A stretch of 64,000 nucleotides of DNA from a virus (IMGVR_UViG_3300032235_000623:44850-108849); one strand, 5' to 3'. Numbered from the stretch's first letter, positions 1 to 7,232 are shown. The notes: generated by a model from the sequence alone, not told the origin. Translations and numbers: made by a program.

Positions 1-48
1 GAATTATTAATTTAATTAAATATATTTATCAGGTATAATATATCTATA

Positions 49-369
49 ATGAAAATAGATATAGCTACCCTTATTTTGTCATTACTTGCAGCAATTTTGA
101 GCGGAATGGGAACCGCCATAATTGCTGGAATTAAAGACTCAAAAAAGGAAAAGGTTAGACGCCAAGAGCGTGACCAAGACCATCTTAAAATGGAAATAAA
201 AGATTTAAAAATTCAATTATATGAGCTAGAAAAGCAGTTGACTGAATGGAAAGATAAATATTATCATGCAATTCAGCAATTAATTGAAGTTAAGTCTGAA
301 TTAGAACAAACATTAATTCAATTAGACCATATTAATATACATGTGGAAGAGCAGTCTAGCAATCAATAA
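49..369 (+). CDS. Small membrane-anchored coiled-coil protein
   Basis: The 106-residue product has one hydrophobic N-terminal segment (about residues 5-26), a short basic stretch (KDSKKEKVRRQER) and then a heptad-like charged helix to about residue 95. This suggests a single-pass inner-membrane protein with a cytoplasmic coiled coil. A TATAAT lies at 34-39, so the leader is very short. I do not recognise a family. Spanin-like or immunity-type membrane proteins are possible but unsupported. The gene is first in a run of co-directional small genes. Confidence 0.7.
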   Translation: MKIDIATLILSLLAAILSGMGTAIIAGIKDSKKEKVRRQERDQDHLKMEIKDLKIQLYELEKQLTEWKDKYYHAIQQLIEVKSELEQTLIQLDHINIHVEEQSSNQ

Positions 370-379
370 ATAAAAATAG

Positions 380-385
380 TACAAT
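380..385 (+). promoter_or_regulatory. -10 box TACAAT, leaderless start
   Basis: TACAAT lies exactly six bases before the ATG at 392, so transcription should begin on or next to the start codon. No Shine-Dalgarno sequence is present. No good -35 is seen. Confidence 0.5.
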
Positions 386-391
386 AGAAGC

Positions 392-958
392 ATGACTTGT
401 ATTGTAGCCGTTATCCATGAAAACAAAGTTTATCTTGGCGGAGATTCCGCTGCATCAGACGACAAAACTGGGCTCATAGTTCAAAGAACTGATCCAAAAG
501 TTTTTAAGGTTGGACAATTCGGTATTGGGTTCACAGATTCTTTTAGAATGGGACAGATACTTCAGTATAATTGGACGCCACCTAAGTATGTTCCAACAGT
601 TGGCAATAAAAATTTAGATAAATTTATGCGAACTAAATTCGTTGATTCAATCAAGGAAGTATTCAAAGAACATGGATACGGAAACTTTGGATCCAACACT
701 GAAGATGGAGATGAGGGTGGCATATTCCTTGTGGCGGTAGCTGGAACTGGAAGAATATTCACTATAGATTTAGACTATCACATCGGAGAGGCTGACGTAA
801 TGTACATGGCTGAAGGAAGTGGTCAGCAAGTCGCATTGGGATCATTATTCTCAACAGCACAAGTAAAAACACCACGTAAGCGTGTCAGAATGGCCCTAGA
901 AGCCTCAGCAAAATTTATTATGAGCGTACGTGGCCCCTTTACAATAATAGAAGTATAA
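392..958 (+). CDS. Proteasome-like Ntn-hydrolase
   Basis: The 188-residue product begins MTCIVAV and continues with a GGDSAAS motif at about residues 17-23. This is the pattern of the proteasome beta/HslV-like Ntn fold, in which removal of Met1 exposes a catalytic threonine (here Thr2). A Gly/Asp-rich segment near residues 103-110 and an ALGS-like segment near 148-151 fit the family. Its role in a phage is unknown; processing of phage or host proteins is possible. It lacks a long propeptide, so no autoprocessing would be needed beyond Met removal. The start fits a leaderless mRNA. Confidence 0.75.
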   Translation: MTCIVAVIHENKVYLGGDSAASDDKTGLIVQRTDPKVFKVGQFGIGFTDSFRMGQILQYNWTPPKYVPTVGNKNLDKFMRTKFVDSIKEVFKEHGYGNFGSNTEDGDEGGIFLVAVAGTGRIFTIDLDYHIGEADVMYMAEGSGQQVALGSLFSTAQVKTPRKRVRMALEASAKFIMSVRGPFTIIEV

Positions 959-966
959 AGTATAAT
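938..966 (+). promoter_or_regulatory. Sigma70-type promoter TTTACA-N17-TATAAT
   Basis: TTTACA at 938-943 and TATAAT at 961-966 are separated by 17 bp. The ATG at 973 is six bases after the -10 box, so the mRNA should be leaderless. The -35 lies inside the end of the Ntn-hydrolase gene. Confidence 0.75.
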
Positions 967-972
967 TAAACT

Positions 973-1188
973 ATGAAGGATCCCAAGGATATCAATCACT
1001 TAAAGCCCAATTATGATAAAGCTATGGATATTCGTGGTGTCCCAACACATGTGTGTCCCTGCGGATGTGAAGTGTTTAACTTAAAAGTAATTTTTCATAA
1101 CTATGAGATAGCAAGTTACTTTATAGATATGGAATGTGCGAGCTGTGGAACAATCGCAACAGCGCCAACCCCCTTAGATATGGAATAG
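973..1188 (+). CDS. Small zinc-ribbon-like protein
   Basis: The 71-residue product has two Cys pairs, CPCGC near residue 28 and CASCG near residue 55, spaced like a zinc ribbon. There is no catalytic motif. The function is unknown; a DNA- or protein-binding adaptor is likely. It has its own leaderless promoter and is followed by another tiny gene. Confidence 0.65.
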   Translation: MKDPKDINHLKPNYDKAMDIRGVPTHVCPCGCEVFNLKVIFHNYEIASYFIDMECASCGTIATAPTPLDME

Positions 1189-1193
1189 TATAA

Positions 1194-1364
1194 ATGAGAA
1201 AATCTGAAAGAATGCTCAATCTAGAATTAGAAATTTATAAGTTAAGAATAGAATTAGATTTAGTTTATGAAATATTAAACAATATTGTTGCAGCAAACGA
1301 AGCTGCAAGCATAGAAGCTGGCAAGTGGTATGTAAGAAGACCACGATTCGATTCAGAAAATTAG
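1194..1364 (+). CDS. Small helical hypothetical protein
   Basis: This 56-residue ORF starts ATG AGA AAA and ends TAG. The product is mostly charged and leucine-rich (residues 8-36 look like an amphipathic helix) with a basic C-terminal end containing WYVRRPR. It fits the gap between neighbours on the same strand. No family is recognised. Confidence 0.55.
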   Translation: MRKSERMLNLELEIYKLRIELDLVYEILNNIVAANEAASIEAGKWYVRRPRFDSEN

Positions 1365-1366
1365 TA

Positions 1367-1395
1367 TTGACAGAACTCAATAATTATTGTATTAT
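1367..1395 (+). promoter_or_regulatory. Sigma70-type promoter TTGACA-N17-TATTAT
   Basis: A perfect TTGACA (1367-1372) and TATTAT (1390-1395) are 17 bp apart. The -10 ends six bases before the ATG at 1402, predicting a leaderless subtilase mRNA. This excludes the in-frame TTG at 1387, which would overlap the -10 box. Confidence 0.85.
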
Positions 1396-1401
1396 TCATT
1401 T

Positions 1402-2337
1402 ATGAAAAAAACACTAACTGCTATTGCTGTGATTGCGATTTCGGCGGTATCGCTTCCAGCTAATGCAGCACTAAAAAACTCTACCGCCCAGTTACCAACA
1501 CTTGCTATCATCGATACTGCTCTAGATACTTCAATTCCATCTATTAAAGAAAAACTGATCGGAGAAGTTTGTATCCTGGATTGGAATTCATGCCCTAATG
1601 GACAACCTTTTATGGAGGGTACAGGGGCATCAGTGCTTCCAATGAATATTTTATCAACTAATAACTTTAACCATGGTACACAGATGGCTTCTGTAGCAGT
1701 AAAAAATAATCCAAACATGAATATTCTATTTATTAGAATTATTGGTCATACTGCTGACGGTCGTAGACAAGTAACAAGAGCCAACCTTGTCCCTAGAGTT
1801 TTAGAGTGGATTAATGCAAATAAAGATAGATATAATGTTCAATCTATTGCAATGTCACAAGGTCATCACAATCTAGTAAAAACTGGTGATTATTGCCCTA
1901 AAAATGTCGAGCTAGATGTTGCATTAGAAAAGCTAAATTCTGCTAACATTCCAGTGATGTTCGCTGTTGGAAATGATAGAGACTACTCAAGAATTGACTG
2001 GCCAGCATGCCACATGTCTCCAAACGTTTTTGCTATAGCTGGGTCAGAAAACCACAACGCCCCAGCAACCTATAATAATCACGATTCAACTAGAACAGAC
2101 TTTTTTGATTATGGAAATCAGCAAGTTGTTAGACCTGGAAATATTCAGGCGTACGCTGCTGGATCATCTGTAGCAAATGTTTCGTTTGCTGCAAAATGGT
2201 TGGGTATCAAAACTTCTAAATCATATGTTTCTATATCTGATATTTCTAATGTTATTAAAAATACATCTTTGTCAATCAAGAACTCACGTGGGGTATCTGG
2301 ACTTCTAATTGATTATGGAAAGGCTACAAATGGCTAA
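1402..2337 (+). CDS. Secreted subtilisin-like serine protease (S8)
   Basis: The 311-residue product begins with a typical signal peptide (basic MKK, hydrophobic core, ANA-A cleavage near residue 22). The catalytic triad of the S8 family is readable: Asp38 in AIIDTALD, His91 in NHGTQMAS and Ser256 in AGSSVAN, with the oxyanion Asn191 in VGND. The Ser motif is GSSVA where GTSMA is usual. The mature protein is compact with no obvious propeptide or cell-wall anchor. A secreted protease is unusual cargo for a phage. It could act in the envelope, on superinfecting phage, or after lysis. The last bases overlap the next start codon. Confidence 0.85.
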   Translation: MKKTLTAIAVIAISAVSLPANAALKNSTAQLPTLAIIDTALDTSIPSIKEKLIGEVCILDWNSCPNGQPFMEGTGASVLPMNILSTNNFNHGTQMASVAVKNNPNMNILFIRIIGHTADGRRQVTRANLVPRVLEWINANKDRYNVQSIAMSQGHHNLVKTGDYCPKNVELDVALEKLNSANIPVMFAVGNDRDYSRIDWPACHMSPNVFAIAGSENHNAPATYNNHDSTRTDFFDYGNQQVVRPGNIQAYAAGSSVANVSFAAKWLGIKTSKSYVSISDISNVIKNTSLSIKNSRGVSGLLIDYGKATNG

Positions 2338-2539
2338 AGATTTAACGGTGCTTGAAGAAATCATAGGTGAGGTTGCAGAAGATGTCTATAATAAATGGGC
2401 ACTTGCTTTGCCAGAAGAACAGAAGACAGATGATGCTCTATCTGCATTAAGCAAGAATGCTTATGAAGTCACTGTAATGATTATTCAGAACTTTATGAAG
2501 CGTTTTAACGAAGCAGCAGAAGAGCTAAAAGATAAGTAA
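2330..2539 (+). CDS. Small acidic helical protein
   Basis: The 69-residue product is acidic and all-helical in appearance with no Cys or known motif. The ATG at 2330 overlaps the protease stop by eight bases and follows GGAAAGG, so translational coupling is likely. A hairpin follows the stop at 2545-2570. Function unknown. Confidence 0.65.
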   Translation: MAKDLTVLEEIIGEVAEDVYNKWALALPEEQKTDDALSALSKNAYEVTVMIIQNFMKRFNEAAEELKDK

Positions 2540-2544
2540 AATTA

Positions 2545-2570
2545 TGGGGGAGGGTATTGACTCTCCCCCA
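2545..2570 (+). terminator. Hairpin, probable terminator
   Basis: TGGGGGAG (2545-2552) pairs with CTCCCCCA (2563-2570) and is followed by ATTATTT. The U-tract is weak. A hairpin with the same GGGGGAGA/TCTCCCCC core recurs at 36049-36073. Confidence 0.6.
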
Positions 2571-2591
2571 ATTATTTAGTAGGATATGGGT

Positions 2592-3065
2592 ATGCAAACA
2601 TTTCTTCCACACAAAGACTTTTCCGAGACAGCAAAACATTTAGACCGTAAGCGTTTAATCAAGCAGAGTGTAGAAAACCTTCAGGTACTTAAGTCTCTCT
2701 CTGGACACTACGATAAAACTGGTGCTTGGGTAAACCACCCAGCAGTAAAGATGTGGCGTGGTCACGAAGACTGGCTATTCTTATATAACGAGGCAATTGT
2801 AAGAGAGATTATTCTTAGAGGGTATAAGAATAGCACAAGAGAAACATTTGACTCAATCTATCAAGAGAATTTTATTGCTCTTGAGTCTGATTCACCTTGG
2901 TGGCTTGGTAATGAGAGCCTCCACTACTCTCATAAGGGTAGATTATACGAAAAAGATCAAGAATCATATTATTTCTATGCGGAATTTGCTGATTATAAGG
3001 AATTAGGATATACTTGCTGCGTGTCCTGCAACTATTACTGGCCTACTCATGTGGAGAATCTATGA
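2592..3065 (+). CDS. Pyrimidine-dimer DNA glycosylase family protein
   Basis: The N-terminus MQTFLPHKDFSETAKHLDRK is followed by RLIKQ and, further on, NHPAVKMWRGHEDWL. These match the short MSM/Pyr_excise (PF03013) family, which excises UV-induced pyrimidine dimers. The product is about 157 residues. The ATG at 2592 is preferred over 2586 because AGGA at 2581-2584 is then seven bases away and the family's usual N-terminus begins there. The C-terminal extension has extra Cys residues (CCVSC). It probably repairs phage DNA damaged by sunlight in surface water. It overlaps the thioredoxin start (ATGA). Confidence 0.85.
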   Translation: MQTFLPHKDFSETAKHLDRKRLIKQSVENLQVLKSLSGHYDKTGAWVNHPAVKMWRGHEDWLFLYNEAIVREIILRGYKNSTRETFDSIYQENFIALESDSPWWLGNESLHYSHKGRLYEKDQESYYFYAEFADYKELGYTCCVSCNYYWPTHVENL

Positions 3066-3367
3066 TAGTAAACGACGAAAATTTCGATAATACTATCAGT
3101 TCACACAGGCTTGTAATGATAGATTTTTGGGCTGAATGGTGCAGACCTTGCAAAATTTTTAGTCCAATTATTGAAGAAGTCTCAAACGAGACTGGAATAT
3201 GGCTTGGAAAGATTAACATTGACGATAATCAAATTAAGCCAGCAGAGTACGAAGTATCTTCTATACCAACAACTATTTTATTTCAAGATGGTGTTCCAGT
3301 AAAAAGAATTATAGGCGCAAAGCCAAAGCATGTAATGTTACAGGAGCTTTCAGAATGGGTGAACTAG
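3062..3367 (+). CDS. Thioredoxin
   Basis: The 101-residue product has the thioredoxin fold in full: FWAEWCRPCK with the redox pair Cys27/Cys30 (WCRPC, where WCGPC is commonest), the KINIDDN strand and the cis-proline segment SIPT. The start overlaps the previous stop (ATGA). It may reduce the phage ribonucleotide reductase encoded at 28573 or other phage oxidoreductases. This link is inference. Confidence 0.9.
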   Translation: MIVNDENFDNTISSHRLVMIDFWAEWCRPCKIFSPIIEEVSNETGIWLGKINIDDNQIKPAEYEVSSIPTTILFQDGVPVKRIIGAKPKHVMLQELSEWVN

Positions 3368-3528
3368 ATTTTAATAGCTGGATAAAATATGGCTATGAAA
3401 AGGGGTGGACTTCTGATGTATTTTGTAATACTCATGATGGCCCACCTATGAATGATATAGAGATGCAAGAATGGGAAGATGGAGGAGATCCGTGTTCCTT
3501 CCACATTCGTTTGTGGGAATTAGACTAA
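3355..3528 (+). CDS. Small hypothetical protein
   Basis: The 57-residue product starts at ATG 3355, overlapping the end of the thioredoxin gene by 13 bases in another frame. It is rich in Trp, Asp and Gly (GWTSDVFCNTHDGPPM), a pattern seen in small phage proteins with no known role. The stop is followed by a short gap and then the leader of the secreted-protein gene. Confidence 0.55.
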   Translation: MGELDFNSWIKYGYEKGWTSDVFCNTHDGPPMNDIEMQEWEDGGDPCSFHIRLWELD

Positions 3529-3578
3529 AATTCTGTGCCTAACAATGGGGGCAGATAAATTAAGGAGAAAGAAATTAA

Positions 3579-4685
3579 ATGAAGTCATTTAATAAAATCG
3601 CACTAGCCATGGTTGCAGCCATGGCTATGGGCACAATCGTAGCAACACCTGCAAGTGCTGCTGTAATGACAGTCGCTGTAACTCTTGATGGAACGGCTAA
3701 TACAACCGCTTCCTCAGTTTCTACACCTGCTGCATTGCCAGTTCCTGCAGACAACTCAGTTGATGCTGCTGACGCACTTAAGTTTGTAGCAACAGTTGAC
3801 ACAGGAACATCAGTTTCTGTAACAGCAACAAATGCAACAATCGTGTCTGCACTACACACATCTGCTGCACCAGTCGGAGCATCATCAGGATCATCATCTT
3901 TGACAATTGCTACTGGTACAGGAACAACTGCAACATTTTATGTCTACACAAAGACAACAGCAATTGGTACAGTTGTAGTTACAAACCAGGGAACACAACT
4001 TACATACTACGTACAGGGTACTGCTGGCAAGATTAATAACCTTGCTGTTTCAGCACCAGCAAACGGTGCTGCTGGAACAAAGCAGGATATTACAGTTACT
4101 GCAACAGACGTATTCGGAAACAAGGTTTCTGGTAAGTCAATTACAGCAACAGTATTTGCTTCAACAGCAACACTTGATACAGCAACAGCAACAACTGGTG
4201 CTACTCTTTCAGACTTTGGAGTTGCAAAGTTTTCTGCAACACTTCCAACAACTGGAACACGATCACTTATTACATTTGCACCAACAAACTCAGGAGATGC
4301 AACATCTGCTGATGTAACTGGTTTAACTGCTCGTACTCTTGCACCTTTTGCAGAGATTGCAGTTCGTGATCTAGTATCAGAACTTGCTGCACAGACAGCT
4401 GCTAAGACAGCTGCTGAAAGAGCTCTTGCAGATGCAGTAGCAAAGGCTGCATCTGATTCAGCAGCAGCAAAGGCTGCAGCAGAAGCAGCAGCTCTAACAG
4501 CTGCAGCAGAAATTGCTAAGCTAAAGGCAGAAGCTGTAACAGCAAAGCTTGCACACGATGCAGAAATTGCTAAGCTAAAGGCGGATAATGCGGTAGCGAT
4601 TAAGGCAATCAAGGATGCTTTCAATAAGTTGGCTCGCCAATGGAATGCAAAGAATCCAAAGTCAAAAGTTACTCTAGTAAAGTAA
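3579..4685 (+). CDS. Secreted Ig-like / Ala-rich coiled-coil protein
   Basis: The 368-residue product has a signal peptide ending near residue 27 (ASAA), a Thr/Ala/Val-rich beta region to about residue 255 (including VTATDVFGNKVSGKSITATV, typical of bacterial Ig-like domains), and a strongly helical Ala/Lys heptad region from about 265 to 350. The end is basic. It has a good Shine-Dalgarno (AAGGAG). The overall design recalls abundant secreted or surface proteins of low-GC aquatic Actinobacteria, so horizontal acquisition is plausible. It may decorate the infected cell surface. Function unproven. Confidence 0.7.
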   Translation: MKSFNKIALAMVAAMAMGTIVATPASAAVMTVAVTLDGTANTTASSVSTPAALPVPADNSVDAADALKFVATVDTGTSVSVTATNATIVSALHTSAAPVGASSGSSSLTIATGTGTTATFYVYTKTTAIGTVVVTNQGTQLTYYVQGTAGKINNLAVSAPANGAAGTKQDITVTATDVFGNKVSGKSITATVFASTATLDTATATTGATLSDFGVAKFSATLPTTGTRSLITFAPTNSGDATSADVTGLTARTLAPFAEIAVRDLVSELAAQTAAKTAAERALADAVAKAASDSAAAKAAAEAAALTAAAEIAKLKAEAVTAKLAHDAEIAKLKADNAVAIKAIKDAFNKLARQWNAKNPKSKVTLVK

Positions 4686-4691
4686 TTTAAT

Positions 4692-4725
4692 AATAAAGGG
4701 GCAGGGGAGACCTTGCCCCTTTATT
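4692..4725 (+). terminator. Rho-independent terminator
   Basis: A perfect 12-bp stem, AATAAAGGGGCA (4692-4703) with TGCCCCTTTATT (4714-4725), has a 10-base loop. It ends the transcript of the secreted-protein gene. The right arm also carries the TTGCCC that could serve as -35 for the next gene. Confidence 0.85.
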
Positions 4726-4741
4726 GTATTAATGATAGAAT
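4713..4741 (+). promoter_or_regulatory. Promoter TTGCCC-N17-TAGAAT, leaderless
   Basis: TAGAAT at 4736-4741 is six bases before the ATG at 4748, the spacing repeated at many genes here. TTGCCC at 4713-4718 is 17 bp upstream but lies in the terminator arm. Confidence 0.5.
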
Positions 4742-4747
4742 ATGGAT

Positions 4748-4903
4748 ATGGATTTAGATAGTTTATATGTTTTTATAAAAAAACAGTCTATAAATGATAT
4801 TATTAAAGACTTAGAAGACTTAGAATTTCCACCAGAGTGGAGACCAAGAGACGTTCTTGGGTTTGTGATCAGAAAATTGCAAGAAAAGGAAATGCAATGT
4901 TAA
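4748..4903 (+). CDS. Small acidic hypothetical protein
   Basis: The 51-residue product (MDLDSLYVFIKKQSIND...) has an acidic, helical first half and a basic end (RPRDVLGFVIRKLQEKE). Two in-frame ATGs exist (4742, 4748). I choose 4748 because the -10 box then sits six bases upstream as in neighbouring leaderless genes. The stop overlaps the start of the next gene. Confidence 0.55.
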   Translation: MDLDSLYVFIKKQSINDIIKDLEDLEFPPEWRPRDVLGFVIRKLQEKEMQC

Positions 4904-5136
4904 AAAATATTAGTAAAAAAATAAATAAATGGCTTTCACCTACAACTTATGTTGATTTGGATGTAATCCTTGAAGATATCAATGCTGAAAAGGTTGTTAA
5001 GAAGACAGCTAAGAAGGCACCAGTAAAGAAAACTGCTTCTAAGAAGGCTCCTGCAAAGAAGGTTGCTAAGAAGGCTCCTGCGAAGAAGAAGCCAGCAGCT
5101 AAGAAGGTAGCAAAGAAAGCGCCTGCTAAGAAGTAA
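4897..5136 (+). CDS. Lys/Ala-rich histone-tail-like protein
   Basis: The 79-residue product has a short N-terminal part and, from about residue 35, imperfect repeats of KKAPAKK/KKVAKKAP. Such tails occur in eukaryotic H1-like and actinobacterial HU-type nucleoid proteins and bind DNA nonspecifically. The globular HU domain is absent, so it is either a stand-alone tail or a compaction peptide. It overlaps the previous stop and is followed without a gap by the DUF2061 gene. Confidence 0.65.
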   Translation: MLKNISKKINKWLSPTTYVDLDVILEDINAEKVVKKTAKKAPVKKTASKKAPAKKVAKKAPAKKKPAAKKVAKKAPAKK

Positions 5137-5337
5137 ATGGAATCTAAAAAGCGAAGTATTATCAAAGCCATTACATGGCAATTTGTTCACCTAGGATTCG
5201 TGGCTGGCTTAATATACATATATACACGTGAGTGGGAGTATGCATCACTTGGGGCTATAGGCTACCTAGCCTGGGAATCAACAGCCTATTATTTTCATGA
5301 GCGGGCATGGATAAGATTTGGAAATAATATCAAGTAA
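5137..5337 (+). CDS. DUF2061 membrane protein
   Basis: The 66-residue product matches the DUF2061 pattern: KRSIIKAITWQ at the start, two hydrophobic segments (about 14-31 and 35-52) and the closing YYFHERAW. These are small bacterial membrane proteins of unknown role. The ATG directly follows the preceding TAA, and its own stop overlaps the next ATG, so it belongs to a coupled operon. Confidence 0.8.
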   Translation: MESKKRSIIKAITWQFVHLGFVAGLIYIYTREWEYASLGAIGYLAWESTAYYFHERAWIRFGNNIK

Positions 5338-5459
5338 TGGATTTATTAGATATTTGCGAAATAAAGGATTGTAATAGTCAGGCTGAGCGCATAACAAGCA
5401 CTGAAACAAAGATAATCCAAGTATGCATAGAATGCTACAATAAAAAATATAAAAAATGA
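5337..5459 (+). CDS. Tiny Cys-pair protein
   Basis: The 40-residue product has Cys7/Cys12 and a CIEC pair at 31-34, suggesting a minimal zinc site. The start overlaps the DUF2061 stop (TAATG). Function unknown. Confidence 0.5.
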   Translation: MDLLDICEIKDCNSQAERITSTETKIIQVCIECYNKKYKK

Positions 5460-5466
5460 TATAATG

Positions 5467-5472
5467 TATAAT
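5467..5472 (+). promoter_or_regulatory. -10 box TATAAT
   Basis: TATAAT with a leader of roughly 45 bases before the ATG at 5522. The leader holds an imperfect GAAGG/CCTTC hairpin and then an AGGAG ribosome-binding site, so unlike many neighbours this mRNA is leadered. Confidence 0.45.
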
Positions 5473-5521
5473 ATGGAAGGATTTCTAGACCCTTCTAAAT
5501 AAACCCTATAGGAGATAAGAA

Positions 5522-5683
5522 ATGTCAGATGGAAAGAATTTAACAGGTTTTGGCGAGACAAAGCCAGCAGGCGTAACACCATGGAACAACAACGAGCAGT
5601 ATGCTCAGGATCCAAAGGCTGCATTCCCTGCAACAGATAAGTCATCACAAGACGGCGCTGGACTTAACAACGGCGGTAAGTAA
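5522..5683 (+). CDS. Small hydrophilic hypothetical protein
   Basis: The 53-residue product is Gly/Asn/Pro-rich and probably disordered (FGETKPAGVTPWNNNEQ). It has a clear Shine-Dalgarno (AGGAG, eight bases upstream). No family is recognised. Short disordered proteins of this kind are sometimes abundant in actinophage virions or early infection. Confidence 0.6.
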   Translation: MSDGKNLTGFGETKPAGVTPWNNNEQYAQDPKAAFPATDKSSQDGAGLNNGGK

Positions 5684-5685
5684 TA

Positions 5686-5841
5686 ATGTGCGTAGAATGT
5701 GGCTGCCAAATGGTTGGCAGCGAAACTGGTATTGTTGGAATTAACGGTGGCATGTTAGACGTATCTACAGACGGAGATTCTGGACTAACACTAAACATGA
5801 CAGCAAACCGTGAACAAAGAGAAAGATTCATTAACGAATAA
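5686..5841 (+). CDS. Small CxxCGC protein
   Basis: The 51-residue product starts MCVECGCQMVG, a Cys motif often found at the N-terminus of tiny actinophage proteins, and ends with a charged helix. The stop overlaps the next ATG (TAATG). Function unknown. Confidence 0.6.
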   Translation: MCVECGCQMVGSETGIVGINGGMLDVSTDGDSGLTLNMTANREQRERFINE

Positions 5842-6053
5842 TGTCTGAAAACGGATCAGAGACCGTTACCGCTTCAAATGCAGAGCCATCTGGAGCGGTA
5901 ACTTCTACCGAAGCTACTAGAAAAAACCCTAGTCAGGGTAAATTTAAGTCTGGAATTAATAAAAAAGTTCCGATGAAGGTAGATGTAAATAAGCACGGAA
6001 TTAGAAGAGAGACTAGCATCCAGCCTAAAAAGGTTGGAAGAAAAAAGGTTTAA
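5841..6053 (+). CDS. Small basic disordered protein
   Basis: The 70-residue product has a Ser/Thr/Glu-rich N-terminal half and a strongly basic C-terminal half (GKFKSGINKKVPMK... KKVGRKKV). It may bind nucleic acid. It is translationally coupled to the preceding gene. Confidence 0.55.
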   Translation: MSENGSETVTASNAEPSGAVTSTEATRKNPSQGKFKSGINKKVPMKVDVNKHGIRRETSIQPKKVGRKKV

Positions 6054-6085
6054 TCTAACCTTTGTAACTAGAAAAGAGAGTATCT

Positions 6086-6790
6086 TTGTACATAGTAACT
6101 GGATCAGGATCTGGCATAGGTAAATCAGTATATAAAACTTTAAAAGAAACTGATCCAGTTATTGGTATTGATATTTTGCAATCAGACATTGTTTGTGATC
6201 TATCTTACGAAAAAAATATAAAAGAATTAGTATCCGAAATAACAAATTCCAATAAAGAAATAAGTGGTGTCATCACATGTGCTGGAGTTGTTGGTGGAGA
6301 TAGTGTAATATCAACTAATTATTTTGGATCTATCAGACTTGTAGAATACTTATATGCCCATTATGGCAAAATAAATGCAATACTAATTGGGTCTATTATA
6401 TTTACACACACAAAAGTTAATAATGAGTTAATAGATTTATTGCTAGATGGTAGTGAATCAGATGCAATATATTTTGCAAGGAAGAATAATCTTACAGATA
6501 CAGAGATATATGCATCCTGCAAGCTAGCCCTTAATTTTTGGGCAAGACGTTTTATTAAGAATAACCCAAACTCTAGAATAAACGTCATACATCCATCATT
6601 AACTAAAACTGGAATGACAGAAAAGTATTTAAAGAGTGAAGTTATAAAAATTATTTTTGCTGAAGATATACATAAGGCATATTTGGGCGAGCCAGAAGAA
6701 GTATCTGGCTTAGTATGCTATCTAATAAAAAATTCAAAGTTTGTAAATGGACAATCTATATTTATAGATGACGGTGTGTACAGTGTGTAA
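6086..6790 (+). CDS. Short-chain dehydrogenase/reductase (SDR)
   Basis: The 234-residue product has the Rossmann TGSGSGIG nucleotide motif at residues 5-12, DLS after beta-3 at about 38, CAGV (the NAG-type motif) near residue 65 and the catalytic YASCK (YxxxK) near residue 152. It should oxidise or reduce a small-molecule alcohol or ketone with NAD(P)(H). The start is TTG at 6086, placed five bases after AAGAGAG. It opens a cassette with a P450, a flavin monooxygenase, an SGNH-like protein and a 2OG oxygenase. The substrate is unknown. Confidence 0.8.
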   Translation: MYIVTGSGSGIGKSVYKTLKETDPVIGIDILQSDIVCDLSYEKNIKELVSEITNSNKEISGVITCAGVVGGDSVISTNYFGSIRLVEYLYAHYGKINAILIGSIIFTHTKVNNELIDLLLDGSESDAIYFARKNNLTDTEIYASCKLALNFWARRFIKNNPNSRINVIHPSLTKTGMTEKYLKSEVIKIIFAEDIHKAYLGEPEEVSGLVCYLIKNSKFVNGQSIFIDDGVYSV

Positions 6791-6872
6791 GACATGCGGA
6801 AACTGCTCTCAAGAGCACAATAAAACAATTGATGATGCAGTAGATAATATCTTAGATTCGAGTATAATATAA
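6783..6872 (+). CDS. Possible tiny Cys-rich protein
   Basis: A 29-residue frame starting GTG encodes a CKTCGNC cluster and an acidic helix (TIDDAVDNILDSS). An upstream GTG at 6774 is an alternative. It overlaps the SDR stop. The Cys motif resembles other tiny genes in this window, but the length makes this uncertain. Confidence 0.4.
   Translation: MCKTCGNCSQEHNKTIDDAVDNILDSSII
6863..6868 (+). promoter_or_regulatory. -10 box TATAAT, leaderless start
   Basis: TATAAT is exactly six bases before the ATG at 6875. No Shine-Dalgarno and no convincing -35 are present. Confidence 0.5.
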
Positions 6873-6874
6873 GA

Positions 6875-7108
6875 ATGAAAAGAAAGCTATTAGATGGGTC
6901 TGCGGTAGACTCTTTAGAAAGCCCTGTACAGTTAGTTATTCATACTAAGGCTCCACAAAAATGGAAGATAATAGATATGGAAACTGGCGAAGAGTACATT
7001 GGTTCAGAAATATCGCATCCAGTTTTTAGCAAAACATTAAAAAGTAAGGTTTTAGCTGGTCATATCGGATCGTGGAAAAAAATAAAATTTAGGAATAAAA
7101 ATGAGTAA
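6875..7108 (+). CDS. Small beta-rich hypothetical protein
   Basis: The 77-residue product contains WKIIDMETGEEYIGSE, a beta-hairpin-like stretch common in small phage proteins that follow a small RNA or enzyme gene. It starts at a leaderless promoter and overlaps the next gene by eight bases. It sits inside the oxidative cassette, but no functional link is visible. Confidence 0.6.
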   Translation: MKRKLLDGSAVDSLESPVQLVIHTKAPQKWKIIDMETGEEYIGSEISHPVFSKTLKSKVLAGHIGSWKKIKFRNKNE

Positions 7109-7232
7109 ATATTCTATTAAAAAAGAACAAAAGTGCTACTACTGCACTGAGGAAGGTCTTTATTTTGACTATGCTGATTATAGATGTATAAGTGTTTGTA
7201 AAAATCATTTAAATATGGAAGCCTCAAGCTAA
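7101..7232 (+). CDS. Tiny zinc-finger-like protein
   Basis: The 43-residue product has CYYC near residues 12-15 and two later Cys plus a His (CISVCKNH), enough for one zinc site. Its stop overlaps the P450 start (TAATG), so it is probably translated together with the P450. Confidence 0.55.
   Translation: MSKYSIKKEQKCYYCTEEGLYFDYADYRCISVCKNHLNMEASS

Noticed and set aside
1387-1401. TTG start giving five extra residues before the subtilase signal peptide
   Set aside because: It lies in the spacer and -10 region of the promoter, upstream of the predicted transcription start.
4007-4624. Long - strand frame opposite the secreted Ala-rich protein
   Set aside because: Codon-shadow of repetitive GCA/GCT sequence; no ribosome-binding site; Ala/Ser low complexity.
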